The notes below the pieces were generated by a model. The model was not told where the DNA came from and did not search any database. It saw only the letters and a program-made list of their open reading frames with translations. Of a DNA stretch of 64,000 nt, positions 33,860 through 47,049 are shown piece after piece (position 1 is the stretch's first letter; each line of letters starts with the position of its first letter). The translations under genes and the position numbers were made by a program. Source of the stretch: Coccinella septempunctata (taxonomy: Eukaryota; Arthropoda; Insecta; Coleoptera; Coccinellidae); assembly GCF_907165205.1 (NCBI RefSeq), contig NC_058189.1:59327315-59391314 (forward strand). Reading direction: 5' to 3'.

Positions 33860-34661
33860 CAAGTACATACTAACGCCAGTTCGACAAAAGTGAGGTTAGC
33901 GCCGAACACAGAAAGCGGCGGGTTATACCAACTCGAATTATAGAGAAAAGTGTACTCTGTTTTCGTCCCATCCAGTATTAATATAATTCATTTAATTATG
34001 TTTCTTCCCACTTAAAGTTGGATGGATCTATAGAAAAGCCTAGAAAAGGTGCATCTCCTAGCCTAGCTTACTTGTAAACTTTAGTACTTGCCTAAAACTT
34101 GCTTCGTTTCAATTTTTCAACAACTTTATCGTCAAAGAATTATAGTAACTTTTTATAGCATCAAAAATCGATGTGAGTGTTTCGGTATCGAAATAATAAG
34201 TTGTGGGCAGAATACATTTCATTCTTATGCCGCACATCCTGGTGGATGGAGAGAGGCAACAATTCGAGCTGCGTTTACCCGTTCATGTTACAATTACCGA
34301 AGTCTGTATGCGCCATTAAGCATTATTAAGCTACATTTACCAAACATCTGCACCATGTGGTAGACATGCAAATTCAGAAATTCGCGAGTAAATCGTGTTT
34401 TTCGAAATAACCGCCATTATGCGAATAATCGGAGGCGTTCGACGGTCCGGATAAGTTTGAACGTCGAAATTGTGGCGTGAGCGCAGCATTTCGCAAAGCA
34501 AATCGAAAAGTGGCGTCGCCTGCGGACGTCTAAAACCGTTTACTTACAACGATCGGCTTTTGTGGCTAAACGCCATATCGTGGCTGGCTTTCTCGAAAAG
34601 AACTGTATCGATGCTTCTGGGGTGCAGCTTTTGCGGAATATTCTATATCTCAACATACATA
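33860..34661. other. Intergenic, partly G/C-richer island
   Basis: 34140-34660 is more balanced in composition and looks single-copy. The open frames 34088-34363 and 34470-34679 (plus) have no recognisable domain. Confidence 0.4.
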
Positions 34662-35060
34662 GGGTGTTTTCAAAGATAAGGCTTTTTTTAAAAAAAAGGT
34701 TGAAGACATGGAAATAAATCATTTCAACAAAAGTTGTACCTATATAAAATATTCAAGTTGGCTGAGCTACAACCCCTGGAATTTCCACAGAATTTCATTT
34801 AATTTCAAGTACGGGACTGTGGAAGTTACAGGATGGTACCTGACTACAACATTTTAACCCAACGAGATAGAGAAAAATGAATGGCCCATTACAGTCGTCT
34901 TTTTTCGAGAAACTAACAATGCCATCAACTGCATTCCTTCATCTTCTTTCGTTTCGAGTTATAGGACCAAAATTGAAATTTGGGCGATTTCAATAATGGT
35001 CATTATCTCCGTTTCTGTTTGTGCAAGGATGTTGAAATAAAAACATTGTGGAAACACTTT
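34662..35060. repeat. One-ended repeat fragment
   Basis: Starts with CATAGGGTGTTTTCAAAGAT, the style of insect MITE termini. No second end recognised. Low confidence. Confidence 0.3.
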
Positions 35061-35475
35061 TTTGATAGCAATCCAGTGTGCCACGTACAAAGTCAAATTT
35101 ACCTATTTGAAATTAAAATTAGTTAAGTCTGAATTTCTTAAAACTAATAAAAAGTGACTATATTAAAATTCTGGCTCAGTCCGGGTCAGGTCAGGGTACC
35201 TCACCCCATAGATTGCTATGTGGCAAAAGTAAAAAGAAGTGCTTCGTCAATTGGTTTATCACAACACAATTCAAATTTACCAATATATCAATGTGAACGA
35301 ACAATCTACAAAACTAGGTAAAGACAAGCGTACTATGATTTTTTTCAATAGGTTTATTCGCTGAGCTATAACGTAAAGTTGTTTTCGTATGAAATCATTG
35401 GTTTAATATTACTTGGAAAGAATTGTCACTTATTTTCCGTTTCAGAAATATATCATACATCGCCCTCAGTCTTTC

Positions 35476-36731
35476 TACGAAGATATATTGGGAAATTCTT
35501 AGCCTACTATAGAACCAAACAAAATTTCAATGTCAAAATATTTTATTACTCAAAATATTCTAATCTTAATTGTTTACATTTATTACAGCGAACCTGTAAC
35601 GTCCCTAGACCTTTCAAAAAAATGTTTCTTCATTGCTTTTATTACCTCCTCGTTGGAAGAAAATTTATAATCTTTTAAACTTTTTTTCAGTTGAAGAAAG
35701 AGATATTAGTCGAATGGAGCCGAATCTGGTGAATAAATGGGGTGTTCTAGTAATTTAAAACCTAAATCACGAATTTTTTGCATGGCAACATGAGATTTCA
35801 GTGCAGGGGCGTTGTCCTGCAAAAACAAAACACCTTTGGATAGCTTTCCGCGTCTTTTCCTTTTAATTTTTTCCCGTAGAGTGTGATCAGTAATGTCGAA
35901 TTGTTATTCCACCCTTATCCAAAAAATCAATCATGATTACTCAATGGCTATCCCAAAAAACTGAAGCAAGAACTTTTTCAGCAGATTTTTGGACACGAAA
36001 CTTCTTAGGTCTTGGACAACCAGAGTGTCGCCATTCCATCGATTGTTGATTTGTTTCTGGAGCGTAGAAATGTACCCAAGTCTCATCCATAGTAACAATT
36101 CGGTTTGAAAAGTCTACAACGTTTTCAAATCGAGCACAGATCGAACGCGATGCTTCTACCCTTGCACGCTTTTGGTCAACATTTAAACATTTGGGTATCC
36201 ATTTTGCAGCAATTTTTCTCAGGTCCAAATTGACGTGAACTATATGATGAACGCGTTCGTATGAAATATTCAGTGCTTCAGATATCCGTTTTAGCCCAAT
36301 TCGACGGTCTGATAAAATCATGTCATGAACTGCATCGATATTTTCGGGGACTGACACAGAAACTGGCCTTCCCGATCGGTCACCATCTTAAATGGAAAAT
36401 TGACCTCTTTTTAAGCTTGCAGTCCAATTTTTCACTGTAGCATACGAAGGACATTGATCACCAAGGGTATTAAGCATATCTTTGTAACTCTGCTTACCTC
36501 TTAACCCTTTTAAATACAGGTAATTGATGATGGCTCGATACTCTAATTTTTTGATTTACACAATTTCGGTGGACATCTTCTTTTAATTCATTGCGTAACT
36601 CTGGTTTACTTTTTTGACCTCAAACTTCACACTGACACTTCTAATGAGTTATTGTACGTTGCTAGAGTAACGCAATATTTTTTTATGCATGGAACTGGTC
36701 TGGGCTAACTAGATATCAATACATCCTCGTA
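35476..36731 (-). mobile_element. Mariner copy 3, both ends present
   Basis: 1256 bp. Ends are TACGAAGATATATTGG and the complement of TACGAGGATGTATTGA. TA follows the right end (36732-36733), while the left flank now reads TC, so the duplication is mutated on one side. The element is shorter than copy 2 through several small deletions. Confidence 0.88.
35640..36576 (-). pseudogene. Mariner transposase pseudogene
   Basis: Minus strand from ATG (36574-36576). An early frame disruption follows, then a 138-codon open stretch (36357-35941) carrying VPENIDAVHDMILSDRRIG, IAAKWIPKCLN and TMDETWVHFYAPET. The second catalytic block reads LFLQDNAPALKSH, so Asp is kept but His is replaced by Leu, in another frame (about 35825). 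The third block reads YSPDSAPFD and is directly followed by a stop where the sister copy has Tyr. The C-terminal portion is shortened. Inactive. Confidence 0.85.
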
Positions 36732-36739
36732 TACCTACT

Positions 36740-37280
36740 GCAATTAGAAGAGGAAATAATGAAACTTCCACTTTCGCCATCTTGATAACGACCCATTAAT
36801 AAGTAAATAAAATATGTGCACAGTTCCTTGCGCTGGTAGCGATCTGTAATTATGACTTCCGTAATGGAAGCTCGATGAATGAAATTCGCGCCAAAGCGAT
36901 TTAGACGGGGTCGCGTCGGAAGAGAACAACCGACGCTCGTGGAAAGAGAAAACGAGACGACGCGACGCCTGCCGTCGGGGGGGATCTCTCGCATGGCGCG
37001 GTAAAAGGGAGGATGGAGGATGATTAAGAGCGGAGCGTCGTCGGCCCCTGATTGGTAGTTAAAGTGGGTGATTAGTCCGTCCGCCTGTTCCAGCGTCACG
37101 ACGACCATGACCCAGACAACTACGCCAAAGTTACGCTGCAATTAAATTGGAACGTTGAGAATAACGATCTTGGAAGTGTGTCACTGTGAAACATCGATTT
37201 ATTAGCGATTTTGATAGGTTAATTATGCTGGTCTTGGCTGAATGAAACTTCGTTGTAATTCAGATGATGCGCGGCACACT
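36740..37280. other. G/C-rich island next to mariner copy 3
   Basis: 36880-37140 is CpG-rich (GACGACGCGACGCCTGCCG). A 141-codon minus frame (37141-36716) begins with a hydrophobic N-terminus resembling a signal peptide, but runs into the mariner end and has no domain, so I do not call a gene. May be retained regulatory sequence. Confidence 0.35.
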
Positions 37281-37867
37281 TACAGGATGGGCAAACTTTG
37301 TAGTCTACTGAGGGGATCCCGAGAACTATAAGAGATAGAAGGAAACGGATGACACATTTCCGAGCTCTTTTTCAGAGAAACAGAGAATGGTGAAAATCAA
37401 AACTCCTACGATTCTTCGTTTTTGAGTTCATCATAAGCAAAAAATGAGATTTTGACGATTTCGAATGGTTCTCATAACTTTTTTGTATCTGAAGTTACAG
37501 ATCTGAAACTTGAACCTTCTACAGGCACTTTATCCACCGACGAGCTCAAAATATTTTTTCATTTCGAATCATCAGTTGAACTTTCGTTTTTTAAATACTA
37601 ACTATTATTGAATTTGTTATTTTTGAATTGGAGAAAAATCTTTCGTTAGTAGATTCTACTAAAAAAAGTGCCAAAGAGTGTTCAAGTTTCCGATCTATAA
37701 CTTCAAAGACAAAAAAGTTATCAGAACATTCCAAAATCATCAAAATCTCATTTTTTGCTAATAACTCAAGAATAAAGAATCTCAGGACTCTACGGTTTTC
37801 ACCATCCTTTGTTTCTCTGAAAAACAGCCCGGAAATGTGTCAGACAACGAATTTGGCTCACCCTGTA
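37281..37867. repeat. Family Y: 587-bp inverted-repeat element
   Basis: The ends are TACAGGATGGGCAAA and the complement of TACAGGGTGAGCCAAA. Long diverged arms share GACACATTTCCG, TTTCAGAGAAACA, ACTCAAGAAT-like and AAATCTCATTTTTTGC segments in opposite orientation. It has a central TAATTCAAAAATAACAAATT-like pivot. Confidence 0.75.
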
Positions 37868-38116
37868 CAGTTTTCCGCACTGCAATGATTTTTTAGAGAT
37901 GTGATTTCAAGAAAATTCAATGGAATTTAATGATCAATGTGACTGGAATAAAACTAACATTTCTTCAACCAATAACTCAAAATGAAAACGCTCAAACACG
38001 TCAATGGATATTTAAATACCTACCCTGATTCTCTAGCAATGAAATTGAGTTTTTTTTTCAATCGCTCAGCTGTCACCCCATCCAATTTTTTTTCAAATAA
38101 AATATAGTACAATCGT
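37868..38116. other. Short spacer
   Basis: Nothing recognised. Confidence 0.4.
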
Positions 38117-38960
38117 ACGAAGACGTAGAAGGGCCACATAATATTTTAAAAATATTTTTCCTTAAATTCCGACTTTGAAGTCGGAATTTAGTTAAATTCC
38201 GAGTTCAAAGTCGGAATTTAACAAAATTCCGAGTTCAAAGTCGGAATTTAACTAAATTCCGAGTTCAAAGTCGGAATTTACTAAATTCCGACTTTGAAGT
38301 CGGAATTTAGTTAAATTCCGAGTTCAAAGTCGGAATTTAACAAAATTCCGAGTTCAAAGTAGGAATTTAACTAAATTCCGAGTTCAAAGTCGGAATTTTC
38401 TAAATTCCGACTTCAAACTCCAGGATCCAGGATTTTTTTCTGGGGGGGGGGCACAACGGGCAGACGAGCAGAAAAATCAACAGTGAATGTAAGAAATGAA
38501 CTTCACTTTTATTTTAAAGAGTTCAAGTATGTATAGAAAGATCCGACCGTCTGGGGGGGGCACGTGCCCCCCTAAATTCGCCCTTGCAGGTAGAGGTTGG
38601 GCACAACCTCCCCCCACCCCAGTACTGAAATAGTAACCATAAAATAACATTGAGCTCCCAGCTCCCACCCCCCTTTGTATATATGGTGAAATAATCTATG
38701 TCGTCGTAGAACAACACCCTGTGCATCTAGCCTGTATCGGTTTCGAAGTAGATAAAATTCCAAGTCGGAATTTAGTAAAATTCCGACTTTGAACTCGGAA
38801 TTTTGTTAAATTCCGACTTTGAACTCGGAATTTAGTTAAATTCCGACTTTGAACTCGGAATTTAGTTAAATTCCGACTTTAAACTCGGAATTTAGTTAAA
38901 TTCCGACTTTAAACTCGGAATTTTGTTAAATTCCGACTTTGAACTCGGAATTTAACTCCA
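38117..38960. mobile_element. Foldback-like transposon, second copy, right end lost
   Basis: The left terminus, ACGAAGACGTAGAAGGGCC, is the same as at 7192 with one change. The left array (38165-38420) has eight and a half palindromic units, the last cut within CTTCAAACTC. The centre (38421-38753) is only about 330 bp; its right half (GGTTGGGCACAACCTCCCC to GGTTTCGAAGTAGATAAA) matches 7980-8138, and the rest (with GGGGGGGG runs) differs. The right array (38754-38960) has seven units, and the element stops there: no terminal AAGGAAAAATATTT end and no second duplication. Immobile by itself. Confidence 0.85.
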
Positions 38961-39370
38961 TTGGAGACTCGGAATGTCTCCATTTGAAAAGCTGAATTTT
39001 AACAGGGTTGTGGCTAAGGGGTTGAAGAAAAACACTCAATTTTATTGCCAGAAAATGAGGGTATTCGAAAATCAATTGACGAGGTTCAGCATTTTCATTT
39101 ACTGATAATGGTTTAAAAAATACTAATTTTATCCGAGACTTATGCCCAACACTGTATACTCGCCACCAAATACGAGGAGGAAGATGCTTACACTTGATAT
39201 TTTATGAAAATTCCATTTTGATCATATTTAATTGTTGAAAATAGATATTTTCTGCTGGTTTATTTAAGTACATAATTTGGTTTTTCATTCGTTACATTGA
39301 TTTAAAGAGTTCTAACACATTCAACTTGACATTTACGTGTTGAATTTCAAATTTATCATTAAAAATACCT
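38961..39370. other. Spacer, A/T-rich
   Basis: No feature recognised. Confidence 0.4.
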
Positions 39371-40053
39371 ATACAGGATGAGTCTTTGACTCGTATAAAT
39401 ATGTTAACAGTAGATTCTTCAGGTCGAAAAAAACACTTTTTTCCTATACCATTTTTTTCGATTTGGCCCTGATAAAGATATAACCATTTTAGTTTTCATA
39501 ATGAGCTGTGCCACCCCTGGAAAAACTAAATTACCTTCAGAATAACTGGCTAAATCTGTCACACTGCACATCTGTGGATCTTTTAAACAGAGTTGTATTC
39601 AGCCAATGTACCCAATTTTTCAAATTTCACATATACTTTTTCATTTTTAAACATCAAATTACTCGCAAATTGCGCATTATACGAGAAAATAAGAGGAATA
39701 CTTTTATTTTACAGAATGTTCAAATATTAATTAGATAGCGTCGAACTTAGTTTCAAGAGTTGGGTTGTTTGAATTTTTTGTATTTATGGTACGTAACGGT
39801 CATAATGAGAAAACTGGAATACGTGGGTAATATCTTGTGTTCGAAAAAGATTCATCAAATAAATGTAAAACTACATTCCGTAATTCATTTCATTCGATAA
39901 ATCAGTTTGTGAGATTTTTTATGGTTTTTCAACTGCCTGTATCTTTTAAACTGAGCCGATTCGGAATAAATGGTAAAAGAAAAAAGTATTTTTTGACCTC
40001 AACAATCTACTGTTGAAATATTTGTACGAGTCAGAGAATCACCCTATATACTA
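39371..40053 (-). repeat. Family A MITE, full length (good reference copy)
   Basis: TACAGGATGAGTCTTTGACT at the left. The right end complements to TATAGGGTGATTCTCTGACT. The two ends can be followed as inverted repeats for about 115 bp (CAGTAGATT, TTGAGGTC, ACCATTT...CCGA). Confidence 0.92.
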
Positions 40054-42369
40054 GGTGTTTCTGAATTGATAGGAATTATTTCAAAGCATAACGGTTCAAC
40101 AAAAACCTTTTGCTCTGCGACCTGCCTTTTCTTCTATTTCCATCAGTATTTGAGACAAAGAGGCCACAACCTACTAAATAAATAGATGTGGCCGATGCTT
40201 GTGATATTGAGATGTGTTAACAAATCATCCTGATGAAAATCTTTGTTTAAAACATCAGTTATTACTGGATGTATGTAGATAGACGTTATAATCCTTTCGA
40301 GAATCTATCAATTCATTCATGTAGTTTTCAATTTATCCATTTCAGTGACTATCAAATCTATGTTTAAAATCATATCAAATTGTTAAACTCCCAAATGTTT
40401 CCCTATTCGAGTCCTGTCTAAAAAAATTAAATTTACTGCCGATCGTCAATCAACAAATCGCGAATCAATCCACCTAATACCCAATCTCGTATATTTTATG
40501 ATAGCAATATGAAGTTATGGCATCACTCCCATGCGTTACTCGATGAAATTTCCATACATACACGGGGAAGATGACAAAATACTCTAGGAACGATATCAAT
40601 ACGTCCGTCAGCCCCCTTGTATTTCCTCCCCCATGTTGAAGGGCAACGAACCTAAACTCGAAGATCCCGCACTTTTTCAATACGTACTACATCAAGTTCG
40701 ACAATATGAAATTGATTTTCTTGTGTGTGTGTGTGTTGCCAGAAGAAAATACATCAGATATTCCGGAAACTGCTACGAAGTATAGGAAAATTTGAATGAT
40801 GGTATATGTCTTGAGTCTAGGAGAAGAATTTATTCGGGAAGTTTTTGATTGATTTGTTTTTCACTCGGTGAAAACACGGGGAAAATGTAGATTGGATTTT
40901 CCATATGTGAAGCCGAGGAACTGTTATTGAATTGGAGAAAAGCCACTACAATTTCCATGTTCTTTTCGAAAAAACTGTGGAAACTGATGGAAAAAATATA
41001 GATACAAAGACAGACAACATTTCTCTTCTATTCATCACATTAATACAAGTTTTGTCTTCTGTCCATTGAAGTACATATACATATAAAAAGATTTATTTAT
41101 ATTCTATTGAAATCCCTCGAATAAGAACAATTTCTTCTGAGATAAACTCGGCGATGGATAGAAGAAGATATAATAATAAGTAATTACCAATTTCGACAAG
41201 TTTCCAGACAAAATTTCAGTTGCAGAATTTTCCTATCATGTTTTTCAGTTTGATATAAAAACTTCCTATTACAAATGAATATAATCGAATCGTTTAGTCC
41301 TCGAATAGAAAGATTTTTTCGAGTTACATCAACAAGTTTTTCATGCCGCTTTCCACAGATAAATCTACCAATTTCCCTCATTTTCCAATTCGTGAAACAA
41401 CATCAAACTCACCTCTGCATATTTCAGGAACAACCAAAAACCGCCTGTCACCTATTCGCCCACATGGATCAGATCGGAGATGGCGTTGGAATTAGGACAG
41501 GTCCCGAGGAAATGAGGTTAGGTCGTGGAGAGCGTGCCATGTGATTAAGAGGGAAAATTATCGCTGTGATGAAAGGGAGACGCGGAGGAGTTGAGCGAAG
41601 GAAAGGAAGAGAGCGAATGGGACTTTTCGCGAAAGTTTTCGCGTACCAAAACGTTGCATACGCGCTGAAGTGATCGAGTAAGCCCATGTAAGAATTTTCA
41701 TCTCGCTCCAAGGGGGAAAACTGGCGAGGGTGGAAGTAAGAAAGGACGATTGTATCTCTTTGTGAGCGGCGAGTGTGGATATGGTCGACCGACGTTGCCA
41801 GACCGTCTGCGGAGGTGGATTTCTCCTAGGTAATTTTCTTCGGTTGCTTCGGATCGGAAACGCTTCGGATTTTATGAAACTAACGAGCGTTTAATAGTAT
41901 TCGTCGTCAAGTGGGCTATTGAATAACAATGGGGTATATTCTGATCGTGCATGTAATTTTTAGCTATAGCATATCATTTTTTGGTTTTTGTTCAGATTTG
42001 ACGTAAACTTTCAATTTAAAAGTCCAAAATTTTGTAAAAATCACCTATTATATTCCAAAAAAGCCTGTTTATGTCATAGACCTTTTCATTTTTATTGATC
42101 TACGAATAATATCGATGATAGCTAAAGCATCAACCACCCTCAAAATTCCATAGTCAACTCGCCAACGAATTTTTGTGCAAGCTAAAAACTTGCAGTAAAT
42201 ATTCAAAAATTCGATGTCGTCAATCTCAATTATTTCTTGAAGTTTCAGAATGTAACCCTGAAAACGATACCTACGGTTTATTTCTTTGAGCAATATAAGA
42301 GTCCTAAGAACTAGTGTTTGAACGTATTTCTGTTCAAATAGCAGTAAAATTTGACATCAAAAGAATTTT
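40054..42369. other. Intergenic with G/C-rich island
   Basis: No supported gene. A short GT microsatellite lies at about 40722-40735. 41440-41850 is G/C- and purine-rich (AAGGGAGACGCGGAGGAG) and looks single-copy; the open frames there (41275-41544 plus, 41469-41711 minus) overlap each other and have no domain. Confidence 0.45.
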
Positions 42370-42452
42370 TTTTTTAACGATTCGACCTAAATAAAGATAA
42401 AGCCAATTTAAGTTCTCATAATGAGCTGTGCCACCCCTGAGAACCTTGCGCT
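42370..42452 (-). repeat. Family A fragment
   Basis: TAAGTTCTCATAATGAGCTG followed by TGCCACCCCTGAG matches one internal segment of the family. No end is present. Confidence 0.75.
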
Positions 42453-42503
42453 GAAGTTTTTCCAAGCATTGAATATACCATCTTGACCTTCGAAATAAAC
42501 TAC

Positions 42504-43174
42504 TATATAGGGTGAGTCTTTGACTCGTGCAAATATTTTAAAAGCAGATTCTTCAGGTAAAAAGAAACACGTTTTTCCTTCTCCATTTTTTCCGAATAAG
42601 ATACAGGTTGTTGAAAATCCATTAAAAATGTTATTTTAGTTCTATCTCACAAACGGTTTTATCGAATGAAATTAATTACGGATTATAGTTTTTCATTTTT
42701 TTGATAAATCTTTTCAAAACACAAGATATCACCTTCGTCTTCCAGTTTTCTCATTATGACCATTACCTACCATGAAAATACCAAAAATTTAAAGAACCCA
42801 ACTCTTGAAACTAAGTTAGACGCTATCTAATGAATATTTGGACATTTTGTAAAATAAAAGTATTCTTTATATTTTCTTGTATAATGCACCGTTTTCGAGT
42901 AATTTGTTCAAAAATTAAAAAGGATCTGTGAAATTTGAGAAATTGGGTACATTGGCTGAAAAATCCGCAGATGTGGAGTGTCACAGATTAAGCTACTTAT
43001 TCTGAATGTAATTTTGTTTTCCCAGGGGTGGCACTGCTCATTATGAAAACTAAAAGTGGCTATATCTTTTTATATGGGCCCAATCTAAAAAAATAGTATA
43101 GGAAGTGTTTCTTTTGACCTCAAGAATCTACTGTTAAAAATAGTAGTACGAGTCATAGATTCACCCTGTATATT
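42504..43174 (+). repeat. Family A MITE, near full length
   Basis: Starts TAGGGTGAGTCTTTGACTCG and ends GTAGTACGAGTCATAGATTC plus ACCCTGTA. Interior order: AAGATACAGG, TTATCGAATGAAAT, GACCATTACCTACC, GACGCTATCTAATG, GGGGTGGCAC. Confidence 0.92.
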
Positions 43175-43454
43175 AGAAAAACAAGCATGAATTTACTTAT
43201 TCAATTCAATTTTGTCAATGAAGTAGTATTTAGGATAAAATAAATTACCTAACGCAATTTCGTTTGCGATAAGTATTTAATTTTATTTTTGATAATAATA
43301 ACTAAGTCCGCTTGAAACTACCCATATTAGCTCTGATAATCATCTCCAATATGTATTCATTATAGTTGTTTATTTCATTTCGTACAAGAGTTGCCAGATT
43401 CAAACATAATCCACCTATAACCATTTATTTCATATCATTATATGATATTTGATA

Positions 43455-43775
43455 AGCGATCAACTTACATCTTTGAATTTCTGGATTTTTTATGGTATGT
43501 AATGGTGATAATGAAAAACCTGGAAGATCTGGGTCTAATTTTGTGTTCGAAGGAGTTTCATAGCATCAATGAAAAAAATCTATTCCGAAAATCATTCCAT
43601 TAGATTAAATCGTTTGTGAAATATGACGAAAAATTACATTTTTCCTGGATTTTCAACAGCCTGTTTTTTTCAACCTAGCCGAATTAGAAAAAATGGGAAA
43701 AATAAAAAATGTTTCTTTTGGTATCAGAAATCTTCTATTAATATAATATATATGTACAAATCCAAGATACGGTTA
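43455..43775 (-). repeat. Family A, half copy
   Basis: Only the portion from TTTTTATGGTATGTAATGGT through GTGTTCGAAGGAG to CAACAGCCTG and a decayed end at TATGTACAAATCC. More diverged than other copies, so older. Confidence 0.75.
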
Positions 43776-45961
43776 CAGAACTGAAAAGAAATGAACATAT
43801 TAATGTATTTTAACATTTACTGACTTCCTATGTTGAATTTGAAATTCTTGTTCATTCTTACTAATTAATTTCAGATGCAAACTTTGCAACTTGGTAAAAT
43901 CTGGGAAGTCATTAGTTTACGCTTATGTTAACAACTAATGTAGCTCTGTAAAAATCATATCACCATAATTTTTTTTTACATTTGTCACAGTACCAATCGA
44001 CAAAAATTTAATTATTCTACAATATCCACTAACTAAAATGAAAAAGTGGATCTTTCAAACAGTAGGTAACATATTGATACAAAACCTTAGCGTAATCTCA
44101 AATAAATATCAATGTTTTTCAGAGATTCATTAATATCGAACACACGAAGTTTCAACAGTGAGCCAGTTAACGATGAAAATAATTGCAAGAATTTCGAATT
44201 TTAATCATTGTCTTGTCAGATTTTTTAATTTTTCGATTGCATTAAATAAAAACTTTCACATATCGAATTACTGAAAATATACATAGAAGGAATTCAGATC
44301 TGATATGGAGACTGTAGATTTTATAATTAAAGGCCTTTTGAGAAATGTTGTAAATATCCACCTCTTCAACATTTATCATTTTCGAACTGGGACTCTACCT
44401 AATCCATTGAAAATTCAAGTTTAACCATGATTTGTTAAGTTTCGAAAGGGGTTGAAATTTTCTGATTGATTCTGAAAATTCCTCAACATCTAACGATGGA
44501 TTGTAGTTTTTTTTATCAGTGAGGCTAACCCTCTAAAATAATCAGTAACAAAAATGAAGGAGTGATTTTTATTCAAACCGCAACAACTTAATATAGGCAA
44601 GTAAGAAACGAAAAGAGAGGGTATTTAAATTTAACAAATCCATAGATCGTAAAAAAAATAAAGCCAACATTAAAGAAAACTCAACAATATCGCAACAACG
44701 CCGAAGCTCCGTCGAAGAATGTGTATTATTCGGATGCATCCCCTCAAAACGACGCGCATGTTCAAGATGGCCGATTCCGACGTCACCCTCTCTTCCTTTC
44801 ATCTAGTACGAAGTTCATCCTTGTAATTATTACACGTAATTAGGACCACCGGACCTACCTCAACGCAATCGGGATTGCCTCTCGAAAATGAGGCAACTTT
44901 CACCGACTCAACTCATTTGATAAGACGGGTATCAAGAAGCTATTTTTTGCGTATTTCATAGCGTCGAGTGGCATCGGCGTCCTCTCCCCCATTTGATGGT
45001 TTGTCATCGATTTTATTTCCTATACACGTTCCTTCTACAATGGCGTACACAGATAGTTGGTTCAACAGGCATGTACCTAGTTTTCCATTCGTTGAGTTGA
45101 TGGAAATGGTTTTTATTGGAATTTTTAGTTTGCACGTAGCGATGCTCGTTTAGCTGGTATTATAATGTAAATAAAGAAGTTTCGAACGAATGTAATAGTT
45201 AATTTTTAGTCAAAGCACTTATGCATGTGGGATTGTTACGGTTTATTACGTCCAATAATGAAACTTCATACTCGAGAACAAAAAAATATGGTCCCTGCTC
45301 TTATTGACTCAATTCACGGTTCAGAAATATTGTTGGCACACTTAATTTATGTAGAATAAAATTATTATTTGAATATTATTCTTCAAAATACGATTCATTC
45401 TGTACAGAAAGTTCAATTCTTGAAATCTTCTAATTTGAATACATAATAAGAGAATATTCAATGAATGATGCAAAAAATGTGTTAGGGAATCCTACCAAAG
45501 AAACATTCATCGAAATCTAAAATTGGACTGTAGACGAAAAGCCTGAATTTTCTCAAGTGTAGATATTAACATCTATTTCTGCGATATTTATTTTTTTATT
45601 TTATTTTCATTCTCTTCTCTTTTGATTTCACCTGCATTTTTATTAAAACAACTGTGATAGTTCAATGGAATATGTTTAGGAACAGGAACACCAAAATTTT
45701 GATTCCTCTGACGTGAAGTGTAATTCAAAAAGCTTTCTTGTTTCTATCCAAACAGAAACAATTTTTCAATAGAAGTTGAACTCACTTTTTCATATGATTG
45801 CTATAATAATCAGTACCTTTGAGAGGAAAACACAATTTCTTCTACCATTTTATATGATTAACTAAACTTCTTCAGACTTTTACACTAAAGTCGTACAGGG
45901 AATAAGCTAGATCACAAAATATAATTTTTCGATATACGGACGTTTTGGTTTCGTAATACAT
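43776..45961. other. Intergenic with island near 44.7-45.15 kb
   Basis: A/T-rich with a more balanced, single-copy-looking segment at 44700-45150. The 61-codon frame at 44968 shows no domain. No gene called. Confidence 0.4.
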
Positions 45962-45962
45962 G

Positions 45963-46640
45963 TACAGGGTGAGTCTTTGACTCGTACGAATATTTTAACA
46001 GTACATTCTTGAGGTAAAAAAAAAACACTTTTTTCTTTACCATTTTAATCTCGGTTTAAAACAAACAGGCTGTTGAAGAACCATAAAAAAATGTTATTTT
46101 TAGATCTCACAATTGGTTTTACTGAATGAAATGAATTTCAATTTTCATTTATTTGATTAATCTTTTTCGAGCACAAGATATCACCCACTTCTTCCAGTTT
46201 TCTCATTATGACCATTAGGTACCATAAAAATATCAAAAATTAAAAGAACCCAACTCTTGAAAGCTGGACGCTATCTAATGGTTATTGGAACTTTTTGTAG
46301 AATAAAAATATTCTTCATATTTTCTCGTATAATGCGCCGCTTTAGAGTAATCTGATGTTCAAAAATAAAAATATCTGTGAAATTTGAAAAATTCTGTAAT
46401 TTGATCGAATGCAATTCTTTTTAAAAGATCCACAGATATGCATTGTCACAGATTTAGATAGATTTTTTGAAGGTAATTTTGTTTTCCCAGGGGTGGCACA
46501 GCCCATTATGAAAAATTAAAAAGGCTATATCTTTTTATCAGGGCCAAATTGGAAAAAATGGTAAAGGGGAAAAGTGTTTCTTTTGACCTCAAGAATCTAT
46601 TGATAAAATATTTCTACGAGTCAAAGAGTCACTCTATATG
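45963..46640 (+). repeat. Family A MITE, full length
   Basis: Left end TACAGGGTGAGTCTTTGACT, right end TACGAGTCAAAGAGTCACTC followed by TATA. The first and last 30 bp are inverted copies with few changes. Confidence 0.92.
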
Positions 46641-47049
46641 CGGTGCTTTTTTATAAGAAAAACTGAAATTCATTCATTCCGTGTGTTTCCACATTTATCA
46701 TGAATGTTATTGTTATGTAGGTTTGAGATTGTGAGACATTGCCGTTTTCATTAATGCTGAATTACTCGCTTTTTTCAATAACAGGCACTATTCCATGAGT
46801 AAGTCGAACATAATTTTATTAAATTTTTCGACTCAGCCATTTGAAGATTATGATTTTTCAAATGAAAACTATACTTAAAAGTTCTTTCATCTTGCTACAA
46901 ATTTATTGCTAATTTCAAAAATGTATCATATGTAACAATTCACCTAAATATTTCATGAAAAAAAATAACTTTCCGCTGTTTTCTGTTTCAGTATTCGATA
47001 ATAATACAATGAGTAGGTAGGCGTAACCATAATGATCGTTGAATATTAG
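46641..47049. other. Spacer, A/T-rich
   Basis: No feature recognised. Confidence 0.4.

Noticed and set aside
36716..37141. 141-codon minus-strand frame with a signal-peptide-like start
   Set aside because: It runs into the mariner terminus, has no domain, and lies in a G/C-rich island where long open frames arise easily. No splice or start support.
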